From: Nevskia sp964451925
Lineage (GTDB): Bacteria; Pseudomonadota; Gammaproteobacteria; Nevskiales; Nevskiaceae
Length of the DNA: 64,000 nucleotides
Direction: 5' to 3'
NCBI GenBank assembly: GCA_964451925.1
Contig: CAYVKA010000018.1
Location: 10,087-74,086 of the forward strand
Positions 52,266 through 61,254 of this stretch are shown here, one piece after another. The notes under the pieces were generated by a model. That model did no database searches. It saw only the letters and a program-made list of their open reading frames with translations, and was not told the origin of the DNA. Every line of letters starts with the position of its first letter. The stretch's first letter is position 1. A program made the position numbers and the translations under genes.

Positions 52266-52592
52266 ATGCCCGCGGCCGCCGAAGACACCCTGCTGGTTTT
52301 CATCGCCTGCCCGGCCGCGGCCGCCGATGCGCTGGCCGAGGCGCTGGTGCAGCAGCGGCTGGCCGCCTGCGTGCACCTGTTGCCGGCCGGGCGCTCGGTC
52401 TACCGCTGGCAGGGCACGGTCGAGAGCGCCGGGGAGACGCTGCTGCTGGCCAAGACCGGCGCCGGGCGCTATGCCGCCCTGGAAGCCGAGGTGCGGCGCC
52501 GCCATCCCTACGAACTTCCCGAGGTCATTGCGGTCAATCTGGCGTGCGGGCTCCCCGCATACCTGCAATGGGTCCACGATTCGACGGCATGA
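52266..52592 (+). CDS. cutA: CutA-type divalent cation tolerance protein
   Basis: 108 residues, the normal CutA size. Family pattern: LLVFIACPAAAADALAEALV, then VYRWQGTVESAGETLLLAKT and HPYELPEVIAVNLACGLPAY. CutA forms trimers related to PII proteins and has been tied to copper tolerance and to DsbD in E. coli, where the same cutA-dsbD order occurs. Its stop overlaps the next ATG by four bases (ATGA). Confidence 0.92.
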   Translation: MPAAAEDTLLVFIACPAAAADALAEALVQQRLAACVHLLPAGRSVYRWQGTVESAGETLLLAKTGAGRYAALEAEVRRRHPYELPEVIAVNLACGLPAYLQWVHDSTA

Positions 52593-53122
52593 GCAGTGTC
52601 GCGCCAAGCCACAGGCGGCAACCGCGGGTTGCGCGCCGGGGATGTCCCGCGCCGGTGAGCGCCAGCCTGGCGCTGGCGCTCGGCGCTGTCCTGCTTTGCG
52701 GCGCCGCGGCGGCGGACAGCCTGTGGCCGCAGAAAGCCGCCGCAAGCGGCCCCGGCCGGGACCTGTTGCGCGCCGACCAGGCCTTCCGCCTGGTCGCAGC
52801 GGCGCGCGAGGGCGAGGTGCTCAAAGTCAGCTGGGACATCGCCCCGGGTTATTATCTGTATCGCAAGCGCATCGCCGTGCAGGCGGTGGCACCGGCCGGG
52901 ACCCGGCTGGAGGCGCCGCAACTGCCGCGGGGCGAGATGGTGCAGGACGAGCACGAGGGCCATGCCGAGATCTATCACGGCAGCCTCGAAGCGGCGCTGC
53001 ACTGGCCGCGGGGTTCGGCGCCGCCACAGCGCCTGCAGGTCAGCTACCAGGGGTGCGCCGAAGCCGGCGTGTGCTATCCGCCGCAAACCCGGCTGATCGA
53101 TGTCATCGACCTGTCGCACTAG
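52589..53122 (+). CDS. Stand-alone DsbD N-terminal domain (nDsbD-like)
   Basis: 177 residues. A signal peptide (SLALALGAVLLCGAAAADSL) is followed by a DsbD alpha-type Ig fold: DQAFRLVAAAREGEVLKVSW, then DIAPGYYLYRKRIAVQAV and the Cys pair in VSYQGCAEAGVCYPPQTR, matching the active cysteines of nDsbD. The gene stops there: the eight-helix membrane domain and C-terminal thioredoxin of full DsbD are missing, and no frameshifted remainder lies downstream. A TlpA-like thioredoxin follows 41 bases later and may take over part of the role. Confidence 0.85.
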   Translation: MSSVAPSHRRQPRVARRGCPAPVSASLALALGAVLLCGAAAADSLWPQKAAASGPGRDLLRADQAFRLVAAAREGEVLKVSWDIAPGYYLYRKRIAVQAVAPAGTRLEAPQLPRGEMVQDEHEGHAEIYHGSLEAALHWPRGSAPPQRLQVSYQGCAEAGVCYPPQTRLIDVIDLSH

Positions 53123-53163
53123 ACGTCAGTTCACCGGATTCACCCAAAAAAATCGAGAACAAG

Positions 53164-53703
53164 ATGCGTTCCATCCTCCTCATCGTCATCGCCTGCGTCA
53201 TCGCCGCCGCCGCCGGCTATGGCTTCTACCGCTATTCGCACGAAGGCGCGGCCACCGCCGCCAGCGAGCCGCTGCCCACCGGCCTGCAGCTGAGCGGCCT
53301 GGACGGCCGCCCGCACAGCTTCGAGGAATGGCGCGGCAAGCTGCTGCTGGTCAACTTCTGGGCCACCTGGTGCACCCCCTGCCTGCATGAAATCCCGCAA
53401 CTGGTGAAGCTGCAGAAGCAATATGCGGCACGGGGCTTGCAGATCATTGGTCCGGCGGTAGATGATCCGGACGCGGTGCGCAGCATGCTGGGCCCGCTCA
53501 ACATCAACTACCCGGTACTGACAGGTACACCGGATTCCATGATCGACATCATGGAAAAGCTCGGCAACGGCCCCGGCGGCCTGCCGTTTTCCATCCTGGT
53601 CAGCCCGGACGGCCGCATCCTGGACCGCCAGCTGGGGGAATTCACACCGGCACAGCTGGCCAAGCTGGTCGAGGACCAGCTCCCCGCCGTCGCTGCGCAG
53701 TAA
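53164..53703 (+). CDS. TlpA/ResA-like membrane-anchored thioredoxin
   Basis: 179 residues. One N-terminal membrane anchor (LLIVIACVIAAAAGYGFYRY) and a periplasmic thioredoxin fold with the redox motif WATWCTPC in LLLVNFWATWCTPCLHEIPQ near residue 75. The cis-Pro segment is GGLPFSILVSPDGRILDR. It reduces disulfides, typically in cytochrome c maturation or with DsbD. The N-terminal DsbD domain gene directly upstream suggests a shared reductant pathway. Start by position and signal. Confidence 0.9.
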   Translation: MRSILLIVIACVIAAAAGYGFYRYSHEGAATAASEPLPTGLQLSGLDGRPHSFEEWRGKLLLVNFWATWCTPCLHEIPQLVKLQKQYAARGLQIIGPAVDDPDAVRSMLGPLNINYPVLTGTPDSMIDIMEKLGNGPGGLPFSILVSPDGRILDRQLGEFTPAQLAKLVEDQLPAVAAQ

Positions 53704-53820
53704 GCTCAATCTGCACTCAACCGCAGCCATCTTGCGGCGAAAATGACTTAACTTCGTCACAATGTTGTTTCTCGCCGGCGCTTGATGCACAATGCGGCGA
53801 CACCCCGATGAGCGCCGCGC

Positions 53821-54264
53821 GTGAGCCGACTGCTGCTGCTGAATGGCCCCAACCTGAACCTGCTCGGCAGCCGCGAGCCCGGGGTCTACGGCACCCAGAC
53901 GCTGGCTGACATCGAAGCCGGCCTCGAGGCCGAGGCGCAGCGTCTGGGCCATCAGCTGGGTTGCTTCCAGAGCAACCACGAAGGACAGCTGATCGACCGC
54001 GTCCACCAGGCGCGGCAGGACGGCGTGGCGTTCATCCTGTTCAATCCAGGGGGCTATACCCACAGCAGCATCGCCCTGCGCGACGCCCTGCTCGGGGTGG
54101 CGATCCCGTTCATCGAGATTCATTTGTCGAACGTGCACGCCCGCGAAACTTTCCGTCATCACTCGTATTTTTCGGACATCGCCGCCGGCGTGATCCTCGG
54201 GCTCGGCCCGCTGGGTTACCGCCTGGCATTGCAGGCCGCGCATGAGCGGCTGCAGGCGGGCTGA
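53821..54264 (+). CDS. aroQ: Type II 3-dehydroquinate dehydratase
   Basis: 147 residues from GTG. The active-site pattern is intact: LLLNGPNLNLLGSREPGVYG with the catalytic Tyr, FNPGGYTHSSIALRDALL, and IEIHLSNVHARETFRHHSYF with the proton-donor His. It performs the third step of the shikimate pathway as a dodecamer. It is followed after 49 bases by accB and accC, the usual order in gammaproteobacteria. Confidence 0.95.
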   Translation: MSRLLLLNGPNLNLLGSREPGVYGTQTLADIEAGLEAEAQRLGHQLGCFQSNHEGQLIDRVHQARQDGVAFILFNPGGYTHSSIALRDALLGVAIPFIEIHLSNVHARETFRHHSYFSDIAAGVILGLGPLGYRLALQAAHERLQAG

Positions 54265-54313
54265 GCGGCAACACCAATAACCGACACCAGGCACTTAGGG
54301 AGACAGCAAGGCC

Positions 54314-54799
54314 ATGGACCTGCGCAAGATCAAGACCCTCATCGAACTCGTCGAGGAATCCGGCATCTCCGAACTGGAGGTCAAGGAGGGCGAGGAATCG
54401 GTGCGCATCAGCCGCCAGCCCGGCGGCATGCCGCCGCCGGCGCACTACTACGCCCCGCCACCGCCGCTGGCGGCGCCCGCCGCTCCGGCACCGGTGGCCG
54501 CCGCGCCCGCGGCAGCGCCGGCCGCACCCGCGGCGCCGGCACCCAAGGCGGCTGACAACCGCCACATCATCAAATCGCCGATGGTCGGCACCTTCTACCG
54601 CTCGCCCTCGCCCGGCGCCAAGCCCTTCGTCGAAGTCGGCCAGACGGTCAAGGCCGGCCAGACGCTGTGCATCATCGAGGCGATGAAGATGCTCAACCAG
54701 ATCGAAGCCGACCGCGCCGGTGTGGTGGTGGAGGTGCTGGCGGACAACGAAAAGCCGGTGGAATTCGATCAGCCCCTGTTCGCTATCGATCCGGCGTGA
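54314..54799 (+). CDS. accB: Biotin carboxyl carrier protein of acetyl-CoA carboxylase
   Basis: 161 residues. The N-terminal part DLRKIKTLIELVEESGISEL is followed by a Pro/Ala linker (about 45-80) and the biotinyl domain IKSPMVGTFYRSPSPGAKPF, with the biotin Lys in EAMKMLNQIEAD. The carrier shuttles carboxyl groups between AccC and the transferase. The start ATG follows GGAGACAGCAAGGCC. Confidence 0.96.
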   Translation: MDLRKIKTLIELVEESGISELEVKEGEESVRISRQPGGMPPPAHYYAPPPPLAAPAAPAPVAAAPAAAPAAPAAPAPKAADNRHIIKSPMVGTFYRSPSPGAKPFVEVGQTVKAGQTLCIIEAMKMLNQIEADRAGVVVEVLADNEKPVEFDQPLFAIDPA

Positions 54800-54888
54800 T
54801 GGACCTCCCGTCCAAGATGCCGGGCATCCAGGCCCGGACCGTTGAAACAAGCTGTTTGGCGAATCTGCACAGGGCGGTGCGTTAAACC

Positions 54889-56241
54889 ATGTTCCAGAAA
54901 ATTCTGATCGCCAACCGCGGCGAGATCGCGCTGCGCATCCTGCGCTGCTGCCGCGAGTTGGGCATCAAGACCGTGGCGGTGCACTCCACCGCCGACCGTG
55001 ACCTGAAGCACGTGCGCCTGGCCGACGAGACGGTGTGCATCGGCCCGGCACCGGCTACCGGCAGCTACCTCAACATGGCGGCGATCATCAGCGCCGCCGA
55101 GGTGACCGAGGCCGACGCCATCCATCCCGGCTACGGCTTCCTGTCGGAAAACGCCGACTTCGCCGAAAGCGTGGAGAAGAGCGGCTTCGTCTTCATCGGG
55201 CCGCGCTCGGAGACCATCCGCCTGATGGGCGGCAAAACCACCGCCAAGGCCGAGATGATCGCCGCCGGCGTGCCCTGCGTGCCGGGCTCCGACGGCATCC
55301 TGCCGGACGACGAGAACAAGTGCCGCGAGATCGCGGCGCGCGTCGGCTACCCGGTGCTGATCAAGGCCGCCGCCGGCGGCGGCGGCCGCGGCATGCACGT
55401 GGTGCGCAAGGAAGAGGACCTGATCCACTCGATCCAGCTGGCCCGCACCGAGGCCTTGCAGGCGTTCAAGGACGGCTCGGTTTTCCTGGAGAAATACCTG
55501 GAAGTGCCGCGCCACATCGAGATCCAGGTGCTGGCCGACGAGCACGGCAATTCGGTCTACCTGGGCGAGCGCGACTGCTCGATGCAGCGCCGCAACCAGA
55601 AGGTGGTGGAGGAGGCGCTGGCGCCGCACATCACCCAGGCGCAGCGCGAGGAGATCGGCAAGCTGTGCACCGACGCCTGCAAGCGCATCGGCTACCGCGG
55701 CGCCGGCACCATGGAATTCCTCTACGACAACGGCCGCTTCTACTTCATCGAGATGAACACCCGCATCCAGGTGGAGCATCCGGTGACCGAGATGGTCACC
55801 GGCATCGACCTGATCCGCCAGCAGATCATGGTGGCTTCGGGCGAGCCGCTGCCGTTCCGCCAGGAAGACATCCAGCTGCGCGGCCACGCCATCGAGTGCC
55901 GCATCAATGCCGAGGACCCGTTCAAATTCATCCCCTCGCCCGGTGAAGTGAAGAAATATCACGCCCCCGGCGGGCCGGGCATCCGCATGGATTCGCATGT
56001 CTACGCCGGCTATCGCGTGCCGCCGAACTATGACTCGATGATCGGCAAGCTGATCGCCTACGGCCCGACGCGTGAATCGGCCATCGCCCGCATGCGCACC
56101 GCGCTGGCGGAGATGATCGTCGAAGGCATCAACACCAACATCCCGCTGCAGCGCAAGATTCTCGAGGACGAGGTGTTCGTGCGCGGCGAGCATCACATCC
56201 ACTACCTGGGCGAACGCATTCCGGAGTGGGCCGCGGAATAA
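54889..56241 (+). CDS. accC: Biotin carboxylase subunit of acetyl-CoA carboxylase
   Basis: 450 residues, the usual length. ATP-grasp features: ILIANRGEIALRILRCCREL, IHPGYGFLSENADFAE, KAAAGGGGRGMHVVRKEEDL, then ERDCSMQRRNQKVVEEA and FYFIEMNTRIQVEHPVTEMV. It carboxylates biotin on AccB, using ATP and bicarbonate, in the first step of fatty acid synthesis. It follows accB by 89 bases, with no terminator seen between. Confidence 0.97.
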   Translation: MFQKILIANRGEIALRILRCCRELGIKTVAVHSTADRDLKHVRLADETVCIGPAPATGSYLNMAAIISAAEVTEADAIHPGYGFLSENADFAESVEKSGFVFIGPRSETIRLMGGKTTAKAEMIAAGVPCVPGSDGILPDDENKCREIAARVGYPVLIKAAAGGGGRGMHVVRKEEDLIHSIQLARTEALQAFKDGSVFLEKYLEVPRHIEIQVLADEHGNSVYLGERDCSMQRRNQKVVEEALAPHITQAQREEIGKLCTDACKRIGYRGAGTMEFLYDNGRFYFIEMNTRIQVEHPVTEMVTGIDLIRQQIMVASGEPLPFRQEDIQLRGHAIECRINAEDPFKFIPSPGEVKKYHAPGGPGIRMDSHVYAGYRVPPNYDSMIGKLIAYGPTRESAIARMRTALAEMIVEGINTNIPLQRKILEDEVFVRGEHHIHYLGERIPEWAAE

Positions 56242-56341
56242 AAAGACGTTTCCGCTTTGCGGCTGCCGGTTTGCAGAGAAGCTGAAGCGATCACGGAGCA
56301 TCTGGAAAAGCCGCAAACTGCCGCTGTCGGAAACCGCCTCT

Positions 56342-57247
56342 ATGTGGAATGAACTTCTCGTCAACAGCCGCTATCCCGATTTCGCCGAGGAAGCGCTGCT
56401 GGCGCAGGGCGCGGTCTCCGTCACCATGACCGATGCCGCCGACGAGCCGGTGCTGGAGCCCGCGCCGGGCGCCACGCCGCTGTGGCAACACACCATCACG
56501 CGCGGGCTGTTCCATCCCGAAGTGGACCTGGAGCAGGTGCGCCGCGTGCTGCGTGAACTGCTGCCGGACGGCGCGGAGCTGGTGTTCGAGCAGCGCAAGG
56601 TGGAGGACAAGGACTGGATCAATGCCTGGCTGCAGCACGCCAAGCCGATGCGCTTCGGCGCCGAACAGGCGCCCGGGCTGTGGATCTGCCCCAGCGGCCA
56701 CCGTGTCGACGAGGCCGGCGCCGCGGTGGTGCAGCTCGATCCGGGCCTGGCCTTCGGCACCGGCACGCATCCGAGCACCGCACTGTGCCTGGAATGGCTG
56801 GCACTGCACGATGTGACCGGCAAGCGCGTGCTGGATTACGGCTGCGGCTCGGGCATCCTGGCCATCGCCGCTCTGAAACGGGGCGCGTTGCACGCCGATG
56901 CGGTCGATATCGATCCACAGGCGCTGATCGCCACGCAAGGCAATGCGCGCATCAACGGTGTGGACGGTCGTTTGCGCTGCGCGGGCGTTGCGCAATTCAC
57001 TGAACAAGCTGTGGATGAATCTGTGGACATCGTGTTGGCCAATATTCTGGCCAAGCCGCTGATGCAGCTGGCGCCGATGCTGGCGCAACGCCTGCGCAAC
57101 GGCGGCAGCATCGTGCTGGCCGGCGTGCTGCAGTCGCAGGCGGACGAGGTGCGAAGCGCCTATGCGCCGTGGTTCGACTTCGACGAGGATGGCCAGCGCG
57201 AGGACTGGGCGCGCATCAGCGGCACGCGGCGTGTGACGGTTGCGTGA
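56342..57247 (+). CDS. prmA: Ribosomal protein L11 methyltransferase
   Basis: 301 residues. The substrate-recognition domain (about 1-60) leads to the class I SAM fold: FGTGTHPSTALCLEWL, VLDYGCGSGILAIAALKRGA, DAVDIDPQALIATQGNAR and ESVDIVLANILAKPLMQLAP, all PrmA signatures. It methylates L11. It lies 100 bases after accC. In many relatives dusB lies between prmA and fis; here it does not. Confidence 0.95.
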   Translation: MWNELLVNSRYPDFAEEALLAQGAVSVTMTDAADEPVLEPAPGATPLWQHTITRGLFHPEVDLEQVRRVLRELLPDGAELVFEQRKVEDKDWINAWLQHAKPMRFGAEQAPGLWICPSGHRVDEAGAAVVQLDPGLAFGTGTHPSTALCLEWLALHDVTGKRVLDYGCGSGILAIAALKRGALHADAVDIDPQALIATQGNARINGVDGRLRCAGVAQFTEQAVDESVDIVLANILAKPLMQLAPMLAQRLRNGGSIVLAGVLQSQADEVRSAYAPWFDFDEDGQREDWARISGTRRVTVA

Positions 57248-57549
57248 TTTGATGACTGTAACGTGACGAACGGTGCTTTCGCCCACGCCACGACTTCAGT
57301 ATTATCGCCTCCCCGTTTTTCGATCTGGCCAAAATTTGTCCACGGCGGAAGCAAGGTCAGATGATCGTTCGGGCAATTTCAGTGCGTGAATCAGCTGGTG
57401 CCATGAAGTAGCGGTGATGGCCCCGGCCCGTTGAACCATTTGCGATCGTCGCGGCCGGTGCCGCCGGCGATGCGACTGAAGAGGACCGGCAAAGCCAATG
57501 TTGCGTGGCCTCACCAATAACGACAAACAGGGCTGCATCTCTCTCTCGT
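57248..57549. other. 302-base gap upstream of fis
   Basis: No gene is seen here although dusB is expected at this place in related genomes. The region ends with a pyrimidine-rich stretch (CTGCATCTCTCTCTCGT) just before the fis ATG, with no strong Shine-Dalgarno. The fis promoter probably lies within it but no -35/-10 stands out. Confidence 0.5.
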
Positions 57550-57837
57550 ATGTCCAAGCCTGACAACAGCAAAGCACTCTGCCACTCGGTGGCCGACTGC
57601 CTCGACGAGTATTTCAGCACTCTCAACGGCCATGCGCCCAAGGATCTGTACGAAACGATCCTCGGCCAGGTGGAGCCGCCGCTGCTGCGCGCCACGCTGC
57701 GCTACTGCGACGGCAACCAGTCACGCGCCGCGGACCTGCTGGGCCTGAACCGCGCCACGCTGCGCAAGAAGCTGAGCCAGTACAAGATCGCCGCCCGGTC
57801 ACCCGACCGGGCGTCCGACGCGACGTTCGCCCGATGA
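57550..57837 (+). CDS. fis: Fis nucleoid-associated protein
   Basis: 95 residues; the ATG at 57550 is preferred to an ATG 15 codons earlier because it matches the family start and length. The C-terminal helix-turn-helix is QVEPPLLRATLRYCDGNQSR, then AADLLGLNRATLRKKLSQYK. Fis dimers bend DNA and control rRNA and growth-phase genes. The stop overlaps the purH ATG by four bases. A perfect 9-bp hairpin lies inside the 3' coding end (57792-57813). Confidence 0.94.
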   Translation: MSKPDNSKALCHSVADCLDEYFSTLNGHAPKDLYETILGQVEPPLLRATLRYCDGNQSRAADLLGLNRATLRKKLSQYKIAARSPDRASDATFAR

Positions 57838-59402
57838 GCCCGCTGCGGCCGCGCCGCGCCCTGCTCTCGGTATCCGACAAACACGGCCTGATCGAGTTCG
57901 CCGCGCAGCTGGTGGCGCATGGCGTTGAGCTGATCTCCACCGGCGGCACCTGGAAATCGCTGCACGCGGCCGGCATCGCCGCGCGCGAGGTGTCGGACGT
58001 GACCGGCTTTCCGGAAATCATGGACGGCCGCGTCAAGACGCTGCATCCGAAGATTCATGGCGGCATCCTCGCCCGCCGCGGCACCGACGAGGCGGTGATG
58101 GCCGAGCACGGCATCAGCGCCATCGACCTGATCGTGGTCAACCTCTATCCGTTCGAGCAGACCGTGGCCAAGTCCGGCGCCGGCATCGACGAGGCGATCG
58201 AGAACATCGACATCGGCGGCCCGGCGATGGTGCGCGCCTCGGCCAAGAACCATGACCACGTCGCCATCGTTGTCGACCCGGCCGACTATGGCGCGGTATT
58301 GGCCGCGCTGGACGGCGCCGGCATCGACGCCGCGATGCGCCGCAAGCTGGCGACCAAAGCCTTCGCCCACACCTCGCGCTACGACGCGGCGGTGGCCGCC
58401 TACCTGTCGAGCCTGCAGGAGGACGGCACGCGCGATTTCTTCCCCGGCGTGCTCGGCCTGCAGTTCGACAAGAAGCAGGCGATGCGTTACGGCGAGAACC
58501 CGCATCAGCGCGCCGCCTTTTACACCGAGCGCCATGCGCCGCTGGGCAGCATCGGCGCGGCGCAGCAGATCCAGGGCAAGGAACTGTCCTATAACAACGT
58601 GGCCGACGCCGACGCCGCGCTGGAATGCGTCAAGTCCTTCGTCAAACCGGCCTGCGTCATCGTCAAGCACGCCAATCCCTGCGGCGTGGCGGTCAGCCTG
58701 GAGGGCATCGGCAAAGCCTATGACCTGGCCTACCAGACCGATCCGACCTCGGCCTTCGGCGGCATCATCGCCTTCAACCGCGAGCTGGACGCCGCCACCG
58801 CGCAGGCCATCGTCGAGCGCCAGTTCGTCGAGGTGATCATCGCGCCGCTGGTGTCGGCCGAAGCGCGCAAGGTCGTCGCCGCCAAGCAGAACGTGCGCCT
58901 GCTCGAAACCGGCCCCTGGCCGGACGAGCCGGCCGCTGCGCTGGACTACAAGCGCGTCGGCGGCGGCCTGCTGGTGCAGGACCGCGACGACCACCGCATC
59001 AAGCCGGATGAGCTGAAGGTGGTGACCCGGCGCGCGCCGACCGAAGCCGAGCTGCATGACCTGGTGTTTGCCTGGAAGGTGGCCAAGTTCGTCAAGTCCA
59101 ACGCCATCGTCTACGCCCGCAACCGCCAGACCATCGGCGTCGGCGCCGGCCAGATGAGCCGCGTCTACTCGGCCAAGATTGCCGGCACCAAGGCCGCCGA
59201 CGAGAAGCTGACGGTGGCCGGCTCGGTGATGGCCAGCGACGCCTTCTTCCCGTTCCGCGACGGCATCGACGCCGCCGCCGCCGCCGGCATCCGCGCCGTG
59301 ATCCAGCCGGGCGGCTCGATGCGCGATGCCGAAGTCATCGCCGCCGCCGACGAGCACGACCTGGCGATGGTGTTCACCGGCATACGCCACTTTCGACACT
59401 GA
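57834..59402 (+). CDS. purH: Bifunctional AICAR formyltransferase / IMP cyclohydrolase
   Basis: 522 residues, normal length. IMP cyclohydrolase domain: ALLSVSDKHGLIEFAAQLVA, ISTGGTWKSLHAAGIAAREV, GRVKTLHPKIHGGILARRGT. Formyltransferase domain with AVSLEGIGKAYDLAYQTDPT, SAFGGIIAFNRELD and GAGQMSRVYSAKIA. It performs the last two steps of IMP synthesis. Translation is coupled to fis through the ATGA overlap. Confidence 0.96.
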   Translation: MSPLRPRRALLSVSDKHGLIEFAAQLVAHGVELISTGGTWKSLHAAGIAAREVSDVTGFPEIMDGRVKTLHPKIHGGILARRGTDEAVMAEHGISAIDLIVVNLYPFEQTVAKSGAGIDEAIENIDIGGPAMVRASAKNHDHVAIVVDPADYGAVLAALDGAGIDAAMRRKLATKAFAHTSRYDAAVAAYLSSLQEDGTRDFFPGVLGLQFDKKQAMRYGENPHQRAAFYTERHAPLGSIGAAQQIQGKELSYNNVADADAALECVKSFVKPACVIVKHANPCGVAVSLEGIGKAYDLAYQTDPTSAFGGIIAFNRELDAATAQAIVERQFVEVIIAPLVSAEARKVVAAKQNVRLLETGPWPDEPAAALDYKRVGGGLLVQDRDDHRIKPDELKVVTRRAPTEAELHDLVFAWKVAKFVKSNAIVYARNRQTIGVGAGQMSRVYSAKIAGTKAADEKLTVAGSVMASDAFFPFRDGIDAAAAAGIRAVIQPGGSMRDAEVIAAADEHDLAMVFTGIRHFRH

Positions 59403-59452
59403 CCGCCCGGCACTGACCGCAGGGCTGCCACGCACTGCGGCGCCGGCGCGGG

Positions 59453-60751
59453 TCAGTCGCGCGATGGCGGTGGTGGCGGCGGTGGTGGAGCCGGCGGGGC
59501 CGGGGGAGCGGGCGGAGGCGGAGGGGCGGGCACCGCAATCGGCCCGTTCATCGGGTCGATGCGCACATCGCCGCTGAAGCTGGACAGCTGCAGGCTGACG
59601 CCGTGGCCTTCGCCGAAGGTGAATTCGCGTTTCCTGCTGGCCGGATTGTGCGATGCGCTGGCGCTGCTTTGCGGCAGATCGCACTGCGTCTCGCCGCTGA
59701 AGCTCTTGATCATGGCGGTGCCCGACATGTCGGCCGGCACGTGCAGCGTGATGTTGCCGGACAGCGTCTCGCCGACCACCCTCGCCTGCGGCGAGAACGA
59801 GGCGTCCAGGCCCATGTCGCCGGACACCGACTTGAGCTTCAGATCGGAGAAGCGGCTGCCCTTCACCGACAGGTTGCCGGACACCGACTCGACGTTGAGC
59901 CGGCCCTGCAGGCCGCTCAGGTGCATGTCGCCGCTGACGGTGTTGGCCTGGGTGGAGCGCGCCGGCGCCCGCACGATCATGTCGCCGCTGACGGTCTGCA
60001 CCGCCACCTCCTGCGACTGCACATCCAGCCCGACGTCGCCGCTGACCGTGGTGACCTTGACCGCGCCGCCCACGCCCTGCACCGAGGTGTCGGCGCTGAC
60101 CGTCTCCAGTTCCACAGCGGCGCCGGCCGGCACCATCAGGCGCAGGTCGCTTTCGCCGACATTGCGCGAATGCTTGGGCAGCTTGACCATCACCCGCAGC
60201 TCGTTGGCGTCTCCGCTCACTTCAAGGTGATCGACGCCGCTGCCCAGTTCGCCGGTGATCAGCACCTCGTTGCGATTCCAGCCGTTGATCACCACGGTGC
60301 CGGCGACGTCGTTGACGTAGACGCGGCCATCGGCATTGAGCGGATGGCGCTCGTTCACCTGGCCGCCGCCACCGGCGGAGCCGTCGGCTGAGTCGGCACT
60401 GACGGCGCGCTGCCGCCGCGCCTGCAGCTCGGGCGACACCGCTGCCAGCTGCATGCTGTTCAGCGCCAGCAGCTGCGCCTGGCGCTCGATGCGGCTGACG
60501 TCATAGTCCCTCAGGGCCTGCAGCTGCTGCTGCCGCGCCTGAAGGTCGGCTTCCTCGATCTGGCGCAGGGTCTGCAGCCGGTCCAGCTGCGCCGCGGCGC
60601 GATCCTGCGCCGCCTGCCTGGCCTGATCGGCCAGCTGCTGCCAGTCGACACCCTCGTCGCCGGCGGCCTGCGCCGGCAGCGCGCAGGCCCAGGCCAGCAG
60701 GAGCCCCAGCAGGGCCGACGACGCCTTGCGCTGGTTCCGCGACAGGGTCAT
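59453..60751 (-). CDS. DUF4097-type beta-solenoid exported protein
   Basis: 432 residues. A signal peptide (LLGLLLAWACALPAQAAG) is followed by a Gln/Ala/Leu coiled coil (about 35-105) and a DUF4097 ladder (about 130-390) with near-repeating SVSGD/VSGDM steps (TVSGDVGLDVQSQEV, TVSGDMIVRAPARS, TVSGDMHLSGLQGR, SVSGNLSVKGSRFS, SVSGDMGLDASFSP). A proline-rich tail ends PPPPPPPPSRD. These proteins often follow sigma/anti-sigma pairs; their role is unclear. The start overlaps the upstream gene stop by four bases, so translation is coupled. Confidence 0.86.
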   Translation of the reverse strand: MTLSRNQRKASSALLGLLLAWACALPAQAAGDEGVDWQQLADQARQAAQDRAAAQLDRLQTLRQIEEADLQARQQQLQALRDYDVSRIERQAQLLALNSMQLAAVSPELQARRQRAVSADSADGSAGGGGQVNERHPLNADGRVYVNDVAGTVVINGWNRNEVLITGELGSGVDHLEVSGDANELRVMVKLPKHSRNVGESDLRLMVPAGAAVELETVSADTSVQGVGGAVKVTTVSGDVGLDVQSQEVAVQTVSGDMIVRAPARSTQANTVSGDMHLSGLQGRLNVESVSGNLSVKGSRFSDLKLKSVSGDMGLDASFSPQARVVGETLSGNITLHVPADMSGTAMIKSFSGETQCDLPQSSASASHNPASRKREFTFGEGHGVSLQLSSFSGDVRIDPMNGPIAVPAPPPPPAPPAPPAPPPPPPPPSRD

Positions 60752-61254
60752 CGCGCGTCCGCCAGCACGACGTGCAGCTGTTCCTTTTGCTGCCGGGTGG
60801 AATTGAGCAGGCTCTTCAGGTACTCGCCTTCGGGATCGGCGGCGATGGCGCGCTTCAATTCATTTTCGGCGCTGTCCACGATCTTCAGATTGGCCTTGAC
60901 CAGCGCACGCGTTTCCGGATGCATGCGGTTGCTGGCCGGCAACAGCCCATTGTCGCTGGGCGCGGCCGCCACCGGCAGGCTGGCCGGCGCGTGCAGCGGC
61001 TGCCGGCTGGCACGCAGGCCCTGCAGGCCGACCGAGGCCGACAGCACCATCAGCAGCGAGGCGGCGATGCCCACCGCCGCCAGCCAGGGCGTGCGCTGCC
61101 GGCGCACACGCTGGGCGCGGACGCGCGCATCGATGCCGGGCCACAGGTCGCGCTGCGGCGCGCGGTCCTGCTTCAGGCCGGCGAGGCCGGGAATCGGCGG
61201 CGCGGCCTCGTCGCCGGGCGAAACGTTCGGGCGCCGGTCTTCAAACTCGTTCAT
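60748..61254 (-). CDS. Putative anti-sigma factor, single-span membrane protein
   Basis: 168 residues. The cytoplasmic part (about 1-60) is followed by one membrane helix (LAAVGIAASLLMVLSASVGL, about 60-82) and a periplasmic part ending in a helix (ALVKANLKIVDSAENELKRA). It has no zinc-type HxxxCxxC motif. The ATG overlaps the sigma stop by four bases, and its stop overlaps the DUF4097 start by four. Being locked between sigma and DUF4097, it most likely restrains the sigma factor, as an inference from context. Confidence 0.72.
   Translation of the reverse strand: MNEFEDRRPNVSPGDEAAPPIPGLAGLKQDRAPQRDLWPGIDARVRAQRVRRQRTPWLAAVGIAASLLMVLSASVGLQGLRASRQPLHAPASLPVAAAPSDNGLLPASNRMHPETRALVKANLKIVDSAENELKRAIAADPEGEYLKSLLNSTRQQKEQLHVVLADAR

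Noticed and set aside
59412..59457. Terminator between purH and DUF4097 (ACTGACC and GGTCAGT)
   Set aside because: The 32-base loop is too long and there is no T-run, so the pairing is probably incidental.
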